The position numbers and the translations under genes were made by a program. The notes under the pieces were generated by a model that saw only the letters and a program-made list of their open reading frames with translations, had not been told where the DNA came from and ran no database searches. 13,201 nucleotides of DNA. Source: Clostridia bacterium. GTDB lineage: Bacteria; Bacillota; Clostridia; Christensenellales; Borkfalkiaceae. The DNA lies in contig CAAGAM010000091.1 in the NCBI GenBank assembly GCA_900767815.1, positions 1 through 13,201 of the forward strand, written 5' to 3'. This document shows positions 1 to 7,122 of the stretch, in pieces (the first letter of the stretch is position 1; each line of letters starts with the position of its first letter).

Positions 1-298
1 CGGTTTTCCCGAAATCGGAAAGATATTCGGAATAAGCGATGCCTGTCTTTAAATCGAGACCGCGTTCGTAATCTCTCGCCTTGTCGTTAAAATCGACGTG
101 AAGTTCGAGAAAATTCGACGCGCCGCCCAGCCGAAAAGGATTTGCGAAAACGTTCGTAGTAAACTGAACGCGTTCCATATCCGTTCCGCCGAAAACGCTC
201 GCGCCGCTATAGCCGTTACCTATCGGCAAAGAATATTTTTCCCACCCCTCGTTTGTTCTTTCGGCGGGAGTTTTATACCTTAGTTTTAGTTCTTTCAA
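1..298 (-). CDS. GH95-type alpha-L-fucosidase/galactosidase, N-terminal fragment (3' end beyond window)
   Basis: Only the first 99 codons lie in the window. They match the opening of the GH95 N-terminal beta-sandwich: a KELKLRYKTPAE start, then W-E-K-Y-S-L-P-I-G-N-G-Y (residues 19-30), G-A-S-V-F-G-G (32-38), M-E-R-V-Q-F (41-46) and D-L-K-T-G-I-A (82-88). Family members typically have a W..aLPIGNG..GAmvfGG..eR pattern followed by a DL.TgiA strand. GH95 enzymes remove terminal alpha-L-fucose or alpha-L-galactose by inversion; the catalytic (alpha/alpha)6 barrel is not visible here. The start is TTG at 298-296. An in-frame TAA lies at 310-308, no ATG/GTG occurs before the conserved block, and TTG gives a family-like N terminus. 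There is no signal peptide, so it is probably cytoplasmic. It is the seventh gene of the operon, 66 bases after the GH3 gene. The family call is firm; the sugar specificity is not. Confidence 0.85.
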   Translation of the reverse strand, partial: MKELKLRYKTPAERTNEGWEKYSLPIGNGYSGASVFGGTDMERVQFTTNVFANPFRLGGASNFLELHVDFNDKARDYERGLDLKTGIAYSEYLSDFGKT

Positions 299-300
299 AT

Positions 301-309
301 TCTTCTCTT
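301..309 (-). promoter_or_regulatory. Probable ribosome-binding site for the TTG-started GH95 gene
   Basis: A purine-rich AAGAGAAGA precedes the TTG at 298 by a few bases. It is weaker than the AAGGAGG sites of the upstream genes, but its position supports TTG as the start codon because the reading frame is closed just above it. Confidence 0.45.
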
Positions 310-332
310 ATTTCGGATATTATTTTGCCACG

Positions 333-344
333 CCGAAATTTCGG
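333..344. repeat. 12-base perfect palindrome CCGAAATTTCGG
   Basis: CCGAAATTTCGG is its own reverse complement and sits in the GH3-GH95 gap, 35 bases before the GH95 start codon. It could be an operator half-site pair or an mRNA processing hairpin. As RNA it would have no loop without opening central A-U pairs, and no U-tract follows, so it is not a standard terminator. A chance palindrome is also quite possible. Confidence 0.35.
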
Positions 345-364
345 GCTTATCCGAATTTCTCGTT

Positions 365-2524
365 TTAATCGACAAGTTCGAAATCGGCTTTTAAGCAATC
401 CTCGGAATTCCCGCCGGCAAACAACTCGAATGTGCCGGTTTCGGCCGCGAACTCTCCGCCGTCGGTATAAAATTTCAGCGTTTCTTCCGTAATTTCAAAA
501 GTTATAAGCTTTTCCTCGCCCGCTTTTAAGAAAACTCTTTCGTAGCCTTTCAGTTCCTTAACGGGGCGAACGACGGAAGCGAATAAATCGCGCAGATACC
601 ATTGAACGGTTTCGTATCCGCCGAATTTTCCAACGTTTTTCAACTTCACGTTCGCCGTGATTTTCCCGCCACGGTTAAGTTTTTTTGCCGACAACCTTAA
701 GTCCGAATACTCGAATTTCGTGTACGAAAGTCCGTAACCGAAAGGATAAAGCGGAGAAGTATATTCGTCATCATAACCTGAGCGGAATCTTTCGTCACTA
801 TAAAAAGACGGAATGTCTTTCCGTTTCGGTCTTGCCGTCGAAAAATGATTGTAATAAATCGGACACTGCCCCACAGAGCGCGGAAAACTCATAACCGTTT
901 TTCCGCAAGGGTTGGCTTTACCGTATATGAGATTTGCAATAGCGTTTCCGCCTTCGGTGCCCGGTTGCCAAACGTACAAAATCGCGTCGGCAAGCTTCTC
1001 GACGTCGCTGAGCGCAAGCGGTCTGCCGCCGAACACGACGAGCGCAAGCGGCTTGTTCAATTTATGAAGGCGGGCGATGAACTTACGCTGAATTTCGGGG
1101 ATACGGATATCCGTGCGCGAATGAGCTTCGCCCGAATACAACATATGCTCGCCGACGCATGCCACTATAAAATCTGCGTCTTTGCACACCTTTTCCGCCT
1201 CTTCAAACCCGCTTTCGTCAATATCGAACAACTTCCATGAGCAACCGCGCACACTCGGTACGGCGTGTTTTAAAAGCTTTTCAACGCCTTCTTTCACGCT
1301 TACGGTATCTTCCATACGCGCTTTTTTCGACCAGTTGCCTATAATTTCGCGTTCCTCGACAAAAGGACCTACAAACGCAACTTTCGCGTTTTCCCTTAAG
1401 GGAAGTATTCCGTTATTTTTCAACAAAACGCAACTCTCTTCCGCTGCTTTTCTCGCCAAATCTCTCGTACTTTGCGAAAGCGTAATTTCGTCTCTTTTCT
1501 TAGTGTCGGTGTATCTGTCGGGATTTTCGTACATACCGAGTTTATTTTTCAGTTCAAGAACACGCAAAACCGACTCGTCGAGTTTTTCTTCAGATATAAC
1601 GCCTTCCCGAACAAGTTTCGGCAAAAGCCCCGCATAAACGGACGAACCCATTTCGATATCGAGTCCGCTTTCTATCGAAACGCGCGCGCAGTCCTCGCCG
1701 GTAGCGCAATAACCGTGTTCATAAAGCTCCTCAACCGAGCTATAATCGGAAATAACAACGCCGTCGAAGCTCCATTCTTTACGAAGCAGATCGACCATAA
1801 TGTCCTTATGCCCCAAAATCGGCTTGCCGTTTAAGAGGTTAAACGAACTCATGAACATTTCGGGGTTCTCTTTAAGGCACTCCCTATACGGGCGCAAATA
1901 ATATTCGCGCAGATTCCGGTCGGAAATATCGGTCGTATTATATTCTTTCCCCGCCTCGGCGGCTCCGTAACCTGCAAAGTGCTTCACGCAACAGGCAATT
2001 CCGCCCTTGTGATAACCACGGATCGTCGCTTTGCCGACTTCTCCTCCCCAATACGGATCTTCGCCGCCGCTTTCCATCACTCTGCCCCAACGCGCGTCGC
2101 GGACTAAATCTACCATAGGCGAAAAGGTAACGTCTATACCGTCATATTTCGCTTCGGTTGCGGCAAGCTCCGCACAATCCGCGATAAGCGAGGTGTCGAA
2201 ACTGCAAGACAGAGCGACAGGCACGGGATAAACCGTTCTGTAACCATGGATTACGTCCAACATGATCGGAAGAGGATCGTCTATCCCCTTTTCCTTGCGC
2301 TTTTTGCGGATCGATTGAACCGCTTCGGCGTTCGGAGCGTTTAAAATCGTACCGATATGCCACAACGACTCGCGTTCTACACTGCCTAAACGGCTGAAGC
2401 CCGTCACGATCTTTTCCTGATTGTCGTCCAGCTCATATGAGGGGAACTGCGTTAATTGCAACGCTTTTTCTTCCAAACTCATTTCCGATATCAATTTTTT
2501 CAGATCTTTGCGGTTTCTACTCAT
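365..2524 (-). CDS. GH3 family beta-glycosidase (beta-glucosidase/xylosidase-like), cytoplasmic
   Basis: A 719-residue GH3 enzyme, which hydrolyses beta-linked glucose, xylose or related sugars with retention. The TIM-barrel domain (about 1-330) shows P-I-M-L-D-V-I-H-G-Y (86-95), R-D-A-R-W-G-R followed by S-G-G-E-D-P (142-157), K-H-F-A-G-Y-G (181-187) and the nucleophile D260 in G-V-V-I-S-D-Y. The alpha/beta sandwich domain (about 365-555) carries the likely acid/base E466 in Y-S-G-E-A-H-S-R. A fibronectin-III-like domain follows (about 605-715), after P-F-G-Y-G-L-S-Y-T. Length and domain order are those of BglX-like enzymes, but there is no signal peptide. I chose ATG at 2524: the open frame extends to 2653, but those 43 extra residues overlap the GH2 gene, look basic and unstructured, and have no GH3 counterpart. 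From 2524 the protein opens with the usual helix K-K-L-I-S-E-M-S-L-E-E-K. The start lies 17 bases after the GH2 stop. Exact substrate unknown. Confidence 0.93.
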   Translation of the reverse strand: MSRNRKDLKKLISEMSLEEKALQLTQFPSYELDDNQEKIVTGFSRLGSVERESLWHIGTILNAPNAEAVQSIRKKRKEKGIDDPLPIMLDVIHGYRTVYPVPVALSCSFDTSLIADCAELAATEAKYDGIDVTFSPMVDLVRDARWGRVMESGGEDPYWGGEVGKATIRGYHKGGIACCVKHFAGYGAAEAGKEYNTTDISDRNLREYYLRPYRECLKENPEMFMSSFNLLNGKPILGHKDIMVDLLRKEWSFDGVVISDYSSVEELYEHGYCATGEDCARVSIESGLDIEMGSSVYAGLLPKLVREGVISEEKLDESVLRVLELKNKLGMYENPDRYTDTKKRDEITLSQSTRDLARKAAEESCVLLKNNGILPLRENAKVAFVGPFVEEREIIGNWSKKARMEDTVSVKEGVEKLLKHAVPSVRGCSWKLFDIDESGFEEAEKVCKDADFIVACVGEHMLYSGEAHSRTDIRIPEIQRKFIARLHKLNKPLALVVFGGRPLALSDVEKLADAILYVWQPGTEGGNAIANLIYGKANPCGKTVMSFPRSVGQCPIYYNHFSTARPKRKDIPSFYSDERFRSGYDDEYTSPLYPFGYGLSYTKFEYSDLRLSAKKLNRGGKITANVKLKNVGKFGGYETVQWYLRDLFASVVRPVKELKGYERVFLKAGEEKLITFEITEETLKFYTDGGEFAAETGTFELFAGGNSEDCLKADFELVD

Positions 2525-2535
2525 ATTGATAAATT

Positions 2536-2543
2536 TCTCTCTT
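2536..2543 (-). promoter_or_regulatory. Ribosome-binding site deciding the GH3 start
   Basis: AAGAGAGA overlaps the GH2 stop codon (TAA, 2544-2542) and lies 11 bases before the ATG at 2524. It is modest, but it supports initiation after the GH2 stop rather than 129 bases earlier inside the GH2 gene. Confidence 0.5.
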
Positions 2544-4959
2544 ATTTCAGGTATTCTTTCGCCATACGCCAGAATTCCGGGCTTTCCACAGGCGCGTCGT
2601 CGAGTTCCCAGAACTGAGTCATCGTCCTTTCTTTTACGGGTGCTTTCGCACATTCGGACGTATACGCCTTCAATTCTTCAAGCGTCATGCCGTTTCCGGG
2701 ATCGAAATCCTCACTGCTTATATATTTTTTAATAAATTCCGACATCGCGACAGCCGACGGTTCGCCATCGTCAAGTCCCGTAAGATTAAGGCCGCACACA
2801 AGCAAACTTCTGTTGTCGACTTTTAATTCAAACAAATACGCAAAATCTCTGAGCGCTCTGTCGGGCATAAGTTCGGGTAAATTATATGCGTCTTTATACG
2901 CGTCGAAACGATCTCTCGAACTTTTATCGATCCCCGAAATAAGTTTTTTCGCCTTAACGGGAAAATCATCGAGATTGATTTTGTCGCAATCTTCGCTTAT
3001 CTCGCCGAAATTGAAATCGTAATATTCTTCACACGGAAACCCGTATTTTGTAAGCAAGTTTTTATCGTTTATGCCGCCGAAATTCGTACCTCTGTCCCAT
3101 ATAACGGGTTTGAAGCGATTCCAACTCGCCTTAAACGCGTATTCCGGTTTTTTCATATCGACATTACTGCGATGTCTTGTCCATTCCGAGCGATACACAA
3201 GGCAGACTTTTTTGCCTTGTTCAAGCAAATCGAACGCCTTTTCGATATCGTCGGTTATTGCCTCGTGTCCGTTATCGTAAGAAACAAATTCTTTGTAAGT
3301 TTCTTTTTCCGACGGTTTTTCGTATGCCCACAAAGTCCATTCGTTTTCGGAATAAACTCCGCTTTTTGTTCCGAGCCTTAATTTCAAAGCGTAAACACCC
3401 GATTCCTTCGGCAATGTTATTCTCGCTTTGCATAATCTGTACGAACCTTTTCTCGATATATCCACATTCATCATAGAACAATCGACGTAGGTTTTACCGC
3501 CTTTTTCGACGGTTAAGGTAAGGTTCGCCCTCTTTTCAATATCCTCGCCGAGGTTTGAAAAATATACGGGAACGGTTATTTTGTCCGTGCAGAAATAATT
3601 TCTCGTTTTTAAGTCCGCCGCCAAAACTCTGTCGCCGTTGAATTTAAGAAAATCTTCGGGCTTTACGCAGGTTTCGTCGTCGAAACAATCGACAACGCCG
3701 TTGGAATTTTCGTAAGCGTCGGTATCGGCGAACTGCAAAAAGTGAAAACCGCCTAACATGGTGCTTTTTCGCATTTCTTCGTAAGCAGTTTTCCAGCAGA
3801 CAAACTGAAAATGCTTGCTCGCCTTAAACATTTCGGCAAAAGAGGTCTTATACCCTTTTTCTTCGATAAGTTTAATCTCTTCGTCGATCCACCACGGCTC
3901 TATCGCGCCGCTTTTTAAAAACTTCTCTTTAAGCGAATAAAAATCTCTTAAAGCAGTGTAATGGCACACCTCGTGCGCGATAAGCGGAACGTTGAAATAT
4001 AAATCTCTTACGATTTCGCAATTTTCCGTTTCGACCTTCATCGGCTCGCTTTCGTCTACGTTGGCAGCAAGAAGATTCTCGGTGTCGTCATACATGCCCG
4101 CGTGCCTGCCGTAAGGGAAATAATAGCTTAAATGCTGGACGTCCATATCCACGTTCGGACGATTGTTTTTGCCCCAGGCGCAGGTGTCGAGAAAAAGCCG
4201 CGTTCCGTCGAGTTCGTTGATTTTCTCTTTGATTTTGCGAATATCGTCTGAACTCGCGCGTTTTATCTCGTTTCCGATACAATAGACGGCAAAAGAGGGG
4301 TGATTGAAGCACTTATCGACGGTTTCTTCTAAAAACTCTTCCGGAACGATCGCGCTGCCCGTTGTAACCATTTCCTCTAAATTGTTGTAAATATCGTGCG
4401 GCGGACGAAGTTCGACGTGAACGAGCATTCCCACCTCGTCTGCAGCCTCGAACAACTCCTCTTCGGGAACAACCGAATGAAATCTTACATAGTTAAACCC
4501 GAACTTTTTCGCCTGTCTGAGATTTTTCAGATAAAAATCTTTAAGCGAAAGCCCGAGAAGATTTGCGTGGTCGTGAGCCTTTGCGCCGCGGATATAACCT
4601 CTTATATAAACGGGCTTGCCGTTTATTGTAATGTTTTTACCGTTCTGCCCAAGCGTTCTGAAGCCAAATTTGCCTTCTTTAACGGAAATTTCGCCGTCAA
4701 GGTATTTTATCTCCGCCTTGTATCCGTATAGATAAGGATTCGACAGCGACCACAAAATCGGCATTTCGATAAAGAATTCACCGCAAAAATCGCCGCCTCT
4801 ATCCCACTCGTAACTAAATTTGTTACAGCGGTTTGTCTTGTCAATAATTTCAAACCCGACCGACCGAATTTCTTTATGGGATTCGACGAACACCTTGCCG
4901 TATCCGGCAAGGTTCGTCGAATCTATTTTAATTATCTCTTGTTGTTTTTGACTTTTCAT
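2542..4959 (-). CDS. GH2-type glycosidase lacking the N-terminal sugar-binding domain, with C-terminal amidotransferase-like domain
   Basis: An 805-residue protein of the GH2 clan (beta-galactosidase, glucuronidase, mannosidase and relatives). Residues 8-103 form the Ig-like GH2 domain, ending in W-S-L-S-N-P-Y-L-Y and F-G-F-R-T-L. The TIM barrel (about 104-430) starts with I-N-G-K-P-V-Y-I-R-G. It has the acid/base E231 in C-I-G-N-E-I and a plausible nucleophile E330 in L-I-A-H-E-V-C-H-Y. A beta-sandwich follows (about 455-550). Residues 555-770 resemble the class I amidotransferase-like domain seen at the C terminus of many GH2-like proteins (W-N-R-F-K-P-V-I-W-D, then G-F-P-C-E, then L-L-V-C-G-L-N-L-T-G). 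Oddly, the roughly 170-residue jelly-roll domain that normally opens GH2 proteins is absent. There is no signal peptide, so it is probably cytoplasmic. The start codon has no Shine-Dalgarno; the upstream gene ends TGA TAA 15 bases before it, so translation may depend on reinitiation. Family confident, substrate unknown. Confidence 0.88.
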   Translation of the reverse strand: MKSQKQQEIIKIDSTNLAGYGKVFVESHKEIRSVGFEIIDKTNRCNKFSYEWDRGGDFCGEFFIEMPILWSLSNPYLYGYKAEIKYLDGEISVKEGKFGFRTLGQNGKNITINGKPVYIRGYIRGAKAHDHANLLGLSLKDFYLKNLRQAKKFGFNYVRFHSVVPEEELFEAADEVGMLVHVELRPPHDIYNNLEEMVTTGSAIVPEEFLEETVDKCFNHPSFAVYCIGNEIKRASSDDIRKIKEKINELDGTRLFLDTCAWGKNNRPNVDMDVQHLSYYFPYGRHAGMYDDTENLLAANVDESEPMKVETENCEIVRDLYFNVPLIAHEVCHYTALRDFYSLKEKFLKSGAIEPWWIDEEIKLIEEKGYKTSFAEMFKASKHFQFVCWKTAYEEMRKSTMLGGFHFLQFADTDAYENSNGVVDCFDDETCVKPEDFLKFNGDRVLAADLKTRNYFCTDKITVPVYFSNLGEDIEKRANLTLTVEKGGKTYVDCSMMNVDISRKGSYRLCKARITLPKESGVYALKLRLGTKSGVYSENEWTLWAYEKPSEKETYKEFVSYDNGHEAITDDIEKAFDLLEQGKKVCLVYRSEWTRHRSNVDMKKPEYAFKASWNRFKPVIWDRGTNFGGINDKNLLTKYGFPCEEYYDFNFGEISEDCDKINLDDFPVKAKKLISGIDKSSRDRFDAYKDAYNLPELMPDRALRDFAYLFELKVDNRSLLVCGLNLTGLDDGEPSAVAMSEFIKKYISSEDFDPGNGMTLEELKAYTSECAKAPVKERTMTQFWELDDAPVESPEFWRMAKEYLK

Positions 4960-4974
4960 TGTTTGTAACGATTA

Positions 4975-7107
4975 TCAGCCAACGTTCCAACTTCCGATTT
5001 TGTCTGTTTTTTTGGAAAGTTCATAAACGCTGTCGTATCTCTCGATCCCGCCGTCCTTGATATCCTCTTTAGCCTTGAATATCCATGCGTACTTCTTTCC
5101 TTCATTCGATCCTTTGCTATAACTTATGGTGCCGAAATACTTGTCTTTATTCGGGTTATCGTCCGCAGCAGTTACATGACAGTAGGTGTAAATGTGGCTG
5201 TAACCCGTCGCCTTGAAACCTCCGAGATAACTCTCATCGTTCTTAGCGTAAGACACGTATCTATAACTACCGTAACGCCAATAGGAACATGCGATAGGCA
5301 TGAACTTACCCGTTACAACGAAAATATTTCTGAAACCGCCTTTGAATTTGCTGTCGTTGGATGCCATGGTAGACGTAAGGTCGTAATGGAACAAAGCCGC
5401 CATTTCGGATTCAACGCCTACACTCGCATAATCCAGAAGATTTTCCGCCCCGTTGATATTAACGTATATATCATACATTTCCAGGTTAAAATTACAATAC
5501 CCCAAAAGCGCGTAGGAATTTTTATAATAATTTACCGTCTCCACACAAAGGTTACTTAAAACAACCGATCCACCGGAGAGATTGAAAGTTCCTTCACTGC
5601 CAGCCAACCCGCAGGATTCCGACTTGTCCGAAAATTCGATAACAAACTTTGCGTTCTTTATAGTAGTTCCGTTATAAAAGCCGCCAAAAATGCCTTGTTG
5701 TCCGACTTTTGCTTTAAGAGTATGACCTCTTCCGTCGAAAGTTCCGCAGAAATAAGTATCGTTTTGCGAGGCATTAACGTTATATACGCTTTTGCCTTGC
5801 GAAGTAAAATCAATCGCTTCCGTTATATCCGAATTAAGAATATAATATCCGTCTTTTTTTAAATTGCCTTTGCCGAGTTGAAGTGTTTCAGCAATATTAT
5901 CCTTGTTAAGTTCCACATCGTAAGCAAATACGTCATCAAAAATAAAACCGCCGACCGAGGTAAGAATAGTCATAGACTCGGTTTCGTCGCCTGCGACTGA
6001 AACGCCCTCGATATAATTGAATTCCGTTTTAAGTTCTCTGCCTCCTTGCGATGCGAATAGTATCTTTGCATACTGCGTTCCGAAAATGGTTGCAACGTCA
6101 ATCGCCTTTGCAGGACAGAAATCAAGCTGACCGGAATAAATTTCTGTCGGGCAGTAAACTTCTATCGGGATTTCCGTTTCATAAACATTACCGTCGGTAT
6201 GAAAATATTTTGCCGTAAGAATTGCATTCCCTATTCCGGTTGCTATTACACGAGCCTTACCGTCGGCTATCTTTTCAATATCAAACAGCATATCGTCGTC
6301 AGACGAAAAATCACAGGCATACGTCATTCCGTCAATAGTCACGAAAGACGAAATTTCCGCTTCGTTCGGATAAGTTTTTCCCTGCCACTCGGACGCAACG
6401 GATATTTCAACCATAGAAGAAGAAACAGTTTCTCCGCCGATAATGATTGAATTATTATATTCCACGTCCTTTTTAACGTTTATTTTTATATCCGTGATCA
6501 GTTTATCCGACGAAAAATCAAGCCATTTGCCCGTAAATGTTACAGTAGTTTCACCCGCGGTTTTCGCAATCAGTTTTCCGTTGGAATAATCTGCGATGTT
6601 ATTATCCGACACCGTAAAGTTAACATCGCAATCATAATATACTTTGTTAAAAAGCACCTTGATTTCCGGCTCGAATTCATCTCCGATTCTCATATTTAAC
6701 TCATTATCCGAAATATGCAGGACCTTGAGTTCCGGAAGATAATTCCCCATGGAAACGGTTATCTTACACGACGCGGACGAACTACCCGCGCGCGCGGTAA
6801 TACTGCAACTCCCCACACCTACGGTATTAACAGTGCCGTCATCATCGACAACCGCCACCGATTTATCGGAAGAACTCCATTCCACAGAGTTTTGACCACC
6901 GTAAAAACATATGATATTTAATTCGTCTCCGAATATCATATCTGCCGAAAGAACCGATAACGAAATTTTTTCTTCCGACTGACTCTGTTGTGTGCCTGAG
7001 GAAGAATCGTCCGGCGATTTATTCTTTTTTTTACAGCTTGCAAAAAGAGCTACCGAAATAATCGACAGAATAACCAAAATAAATATACCAATCTTTTTAA
7101 TCTTCAT
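4975..7107 (-). CDS. Surface lipoprotein with BIG2-like Ig modules and a probable beta-helix domain
   Basis: A 710-residue lipoprotein with a Lys-rich start, a hydrophobic run (about 6-22) and a lipobox F-A-S-C with lipidated C25. A Ser/Asp/Gln-rich spacer follows to about 46. Residues 47-120 are a BIG2-like Ig module (V-E-W-S-S-S-D-K-S-V-A-V-V then G-T-V-N-T-V-G-V-G); 125-211 and about 216-320 look like further modules. From about 415 the pattern Y-Y-I-L-N-S-D-I, F-D-G-R-G-H-T-L, G-I-F-G-G-F and I-K-N-A-K-F is that of right-handed beta-helix/GLUG-like repeats found in bacterial surface proteins. No catalytic motif is recognised, so binding to a glycan is the likeliest role (inference). An in-frame ATG at 7125 overlaps the previous stop as ATGA. 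I prefer 7107: it follows AAGGAAGAG and gives a normal signal peptide, whereas 7125 has no ribosome-binding site and adds an acidic hexapeptide. Not recognised as a named family. Confidence 0.75.
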   Translation of the reverse strand: MKIKKIGIFILVILSIISVALFASCKKKNKSPDDSSSGTQQSQSEEKISLSVLSADMIFGDELNIICFYGGQNSVEWSSSDKSVAVVDDDGTVNTVGVGSCSITARAGSSSASCKITVSMGNYLPELKVLHISDNELNMRIGDEFEPEIKVLFNKVYYDCDVNFTVSDNNIADYSNGKLIAKTAGETTVTFTGKWLDFSSDKLITDIKINVKKDVEYNNSIIIGGETVSSSMVEISVASEWQGKTYPNEAEISSFVTIDGMTYACDFSSDDDMLFDIEKIADGKARVIATGIGNAILTAKYFHTDGNVYETEIPIEVYCPTEIYSGQLDFCPAKAIDVATIFGTQYAKILFASQGGRELKTEFNYIEGVSVAGDETESMTILTSVGGFIFDDVFAYDVELNKDNIAETLQLGKGNLKKDGYYILNSDITEAIDFTSQGKSVYNVNASQNDTYFCGTFDGRGHTLKAKVGQQGIFGGFYNGTTIKNAKFVIEFSDKSESCGLAGSEGTFNLSGGSVVLSNLCVETVNYYKNSYALLGYCNFNLEMYDIYVNINGAENLLDYASVGVESEMAALFHYDLTSTMASNDSKFKGGFRNIFVVTGKFMPIACSYWRYGSYRYVSYAKNDESYLGGFKATGYSHIYTYCHVTAADDNPNKDKYFGTISYSKGSNEGKKYAWIFKAKEDIKDGGIERYDSVYELSKKTDKIGSWNVG

Positions 7108-7113
7108 TTTTCG

Positions 7114-7122
7114 CTCTTCCTT
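7114..7122 (-). promoter_or_regulatory. Ribosome-binding site deciding the lipoprotein start at 7107
   Basis: AAGGAAGAG lies 6-14 bases upstream of the ATG at 7107 and downstream of the alternative ATG at 7125, so it can only serve the later start. The bases above 7125 (TTTCATCAACAGTTT) contain no purine-rich site. Confidence 0.7.

Larger units (their letters stand above)
299..364 (-). other. 66-base gap between GH3 and GH95 genes
   Basis: This is the only gap in the operon longer than 17 bases. It holds a perfect 12-base palindrome (333-344) and the GH95 ribosome-binding site. I see no T-run after the palindrome on the transcribed strand and no convincing -35/-10 pair, so neither a terminator nor a promoter can be called. 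Confidence 0.6.

Noticed and set aside
1182..1637. 151-codon plus-strand open frame
   Set aside because: It is antisense to the conserved GH3 barrel and its Ser/Phe-rich product is the typical shadow of a Lys/Glu-rich gene.
2525..2653. 43-codon N-terminal extension of the GH3 frame
   Set aside because: It overlaps the GH2 coding region, has a basic low-complexity composition unlike any GH3 opening, and a ribosome-binding site supports the ATG at 2524.
4957..4980. Readthrough fusion of the lipoprotein and the GH2 enzyme, which share a frame
   Set aside because: Two consecutive stop codons (TGA TAA) separate them, and a lipid-anchored signal on a cytoplasmic-type GH2 is unlikely without other evidence.
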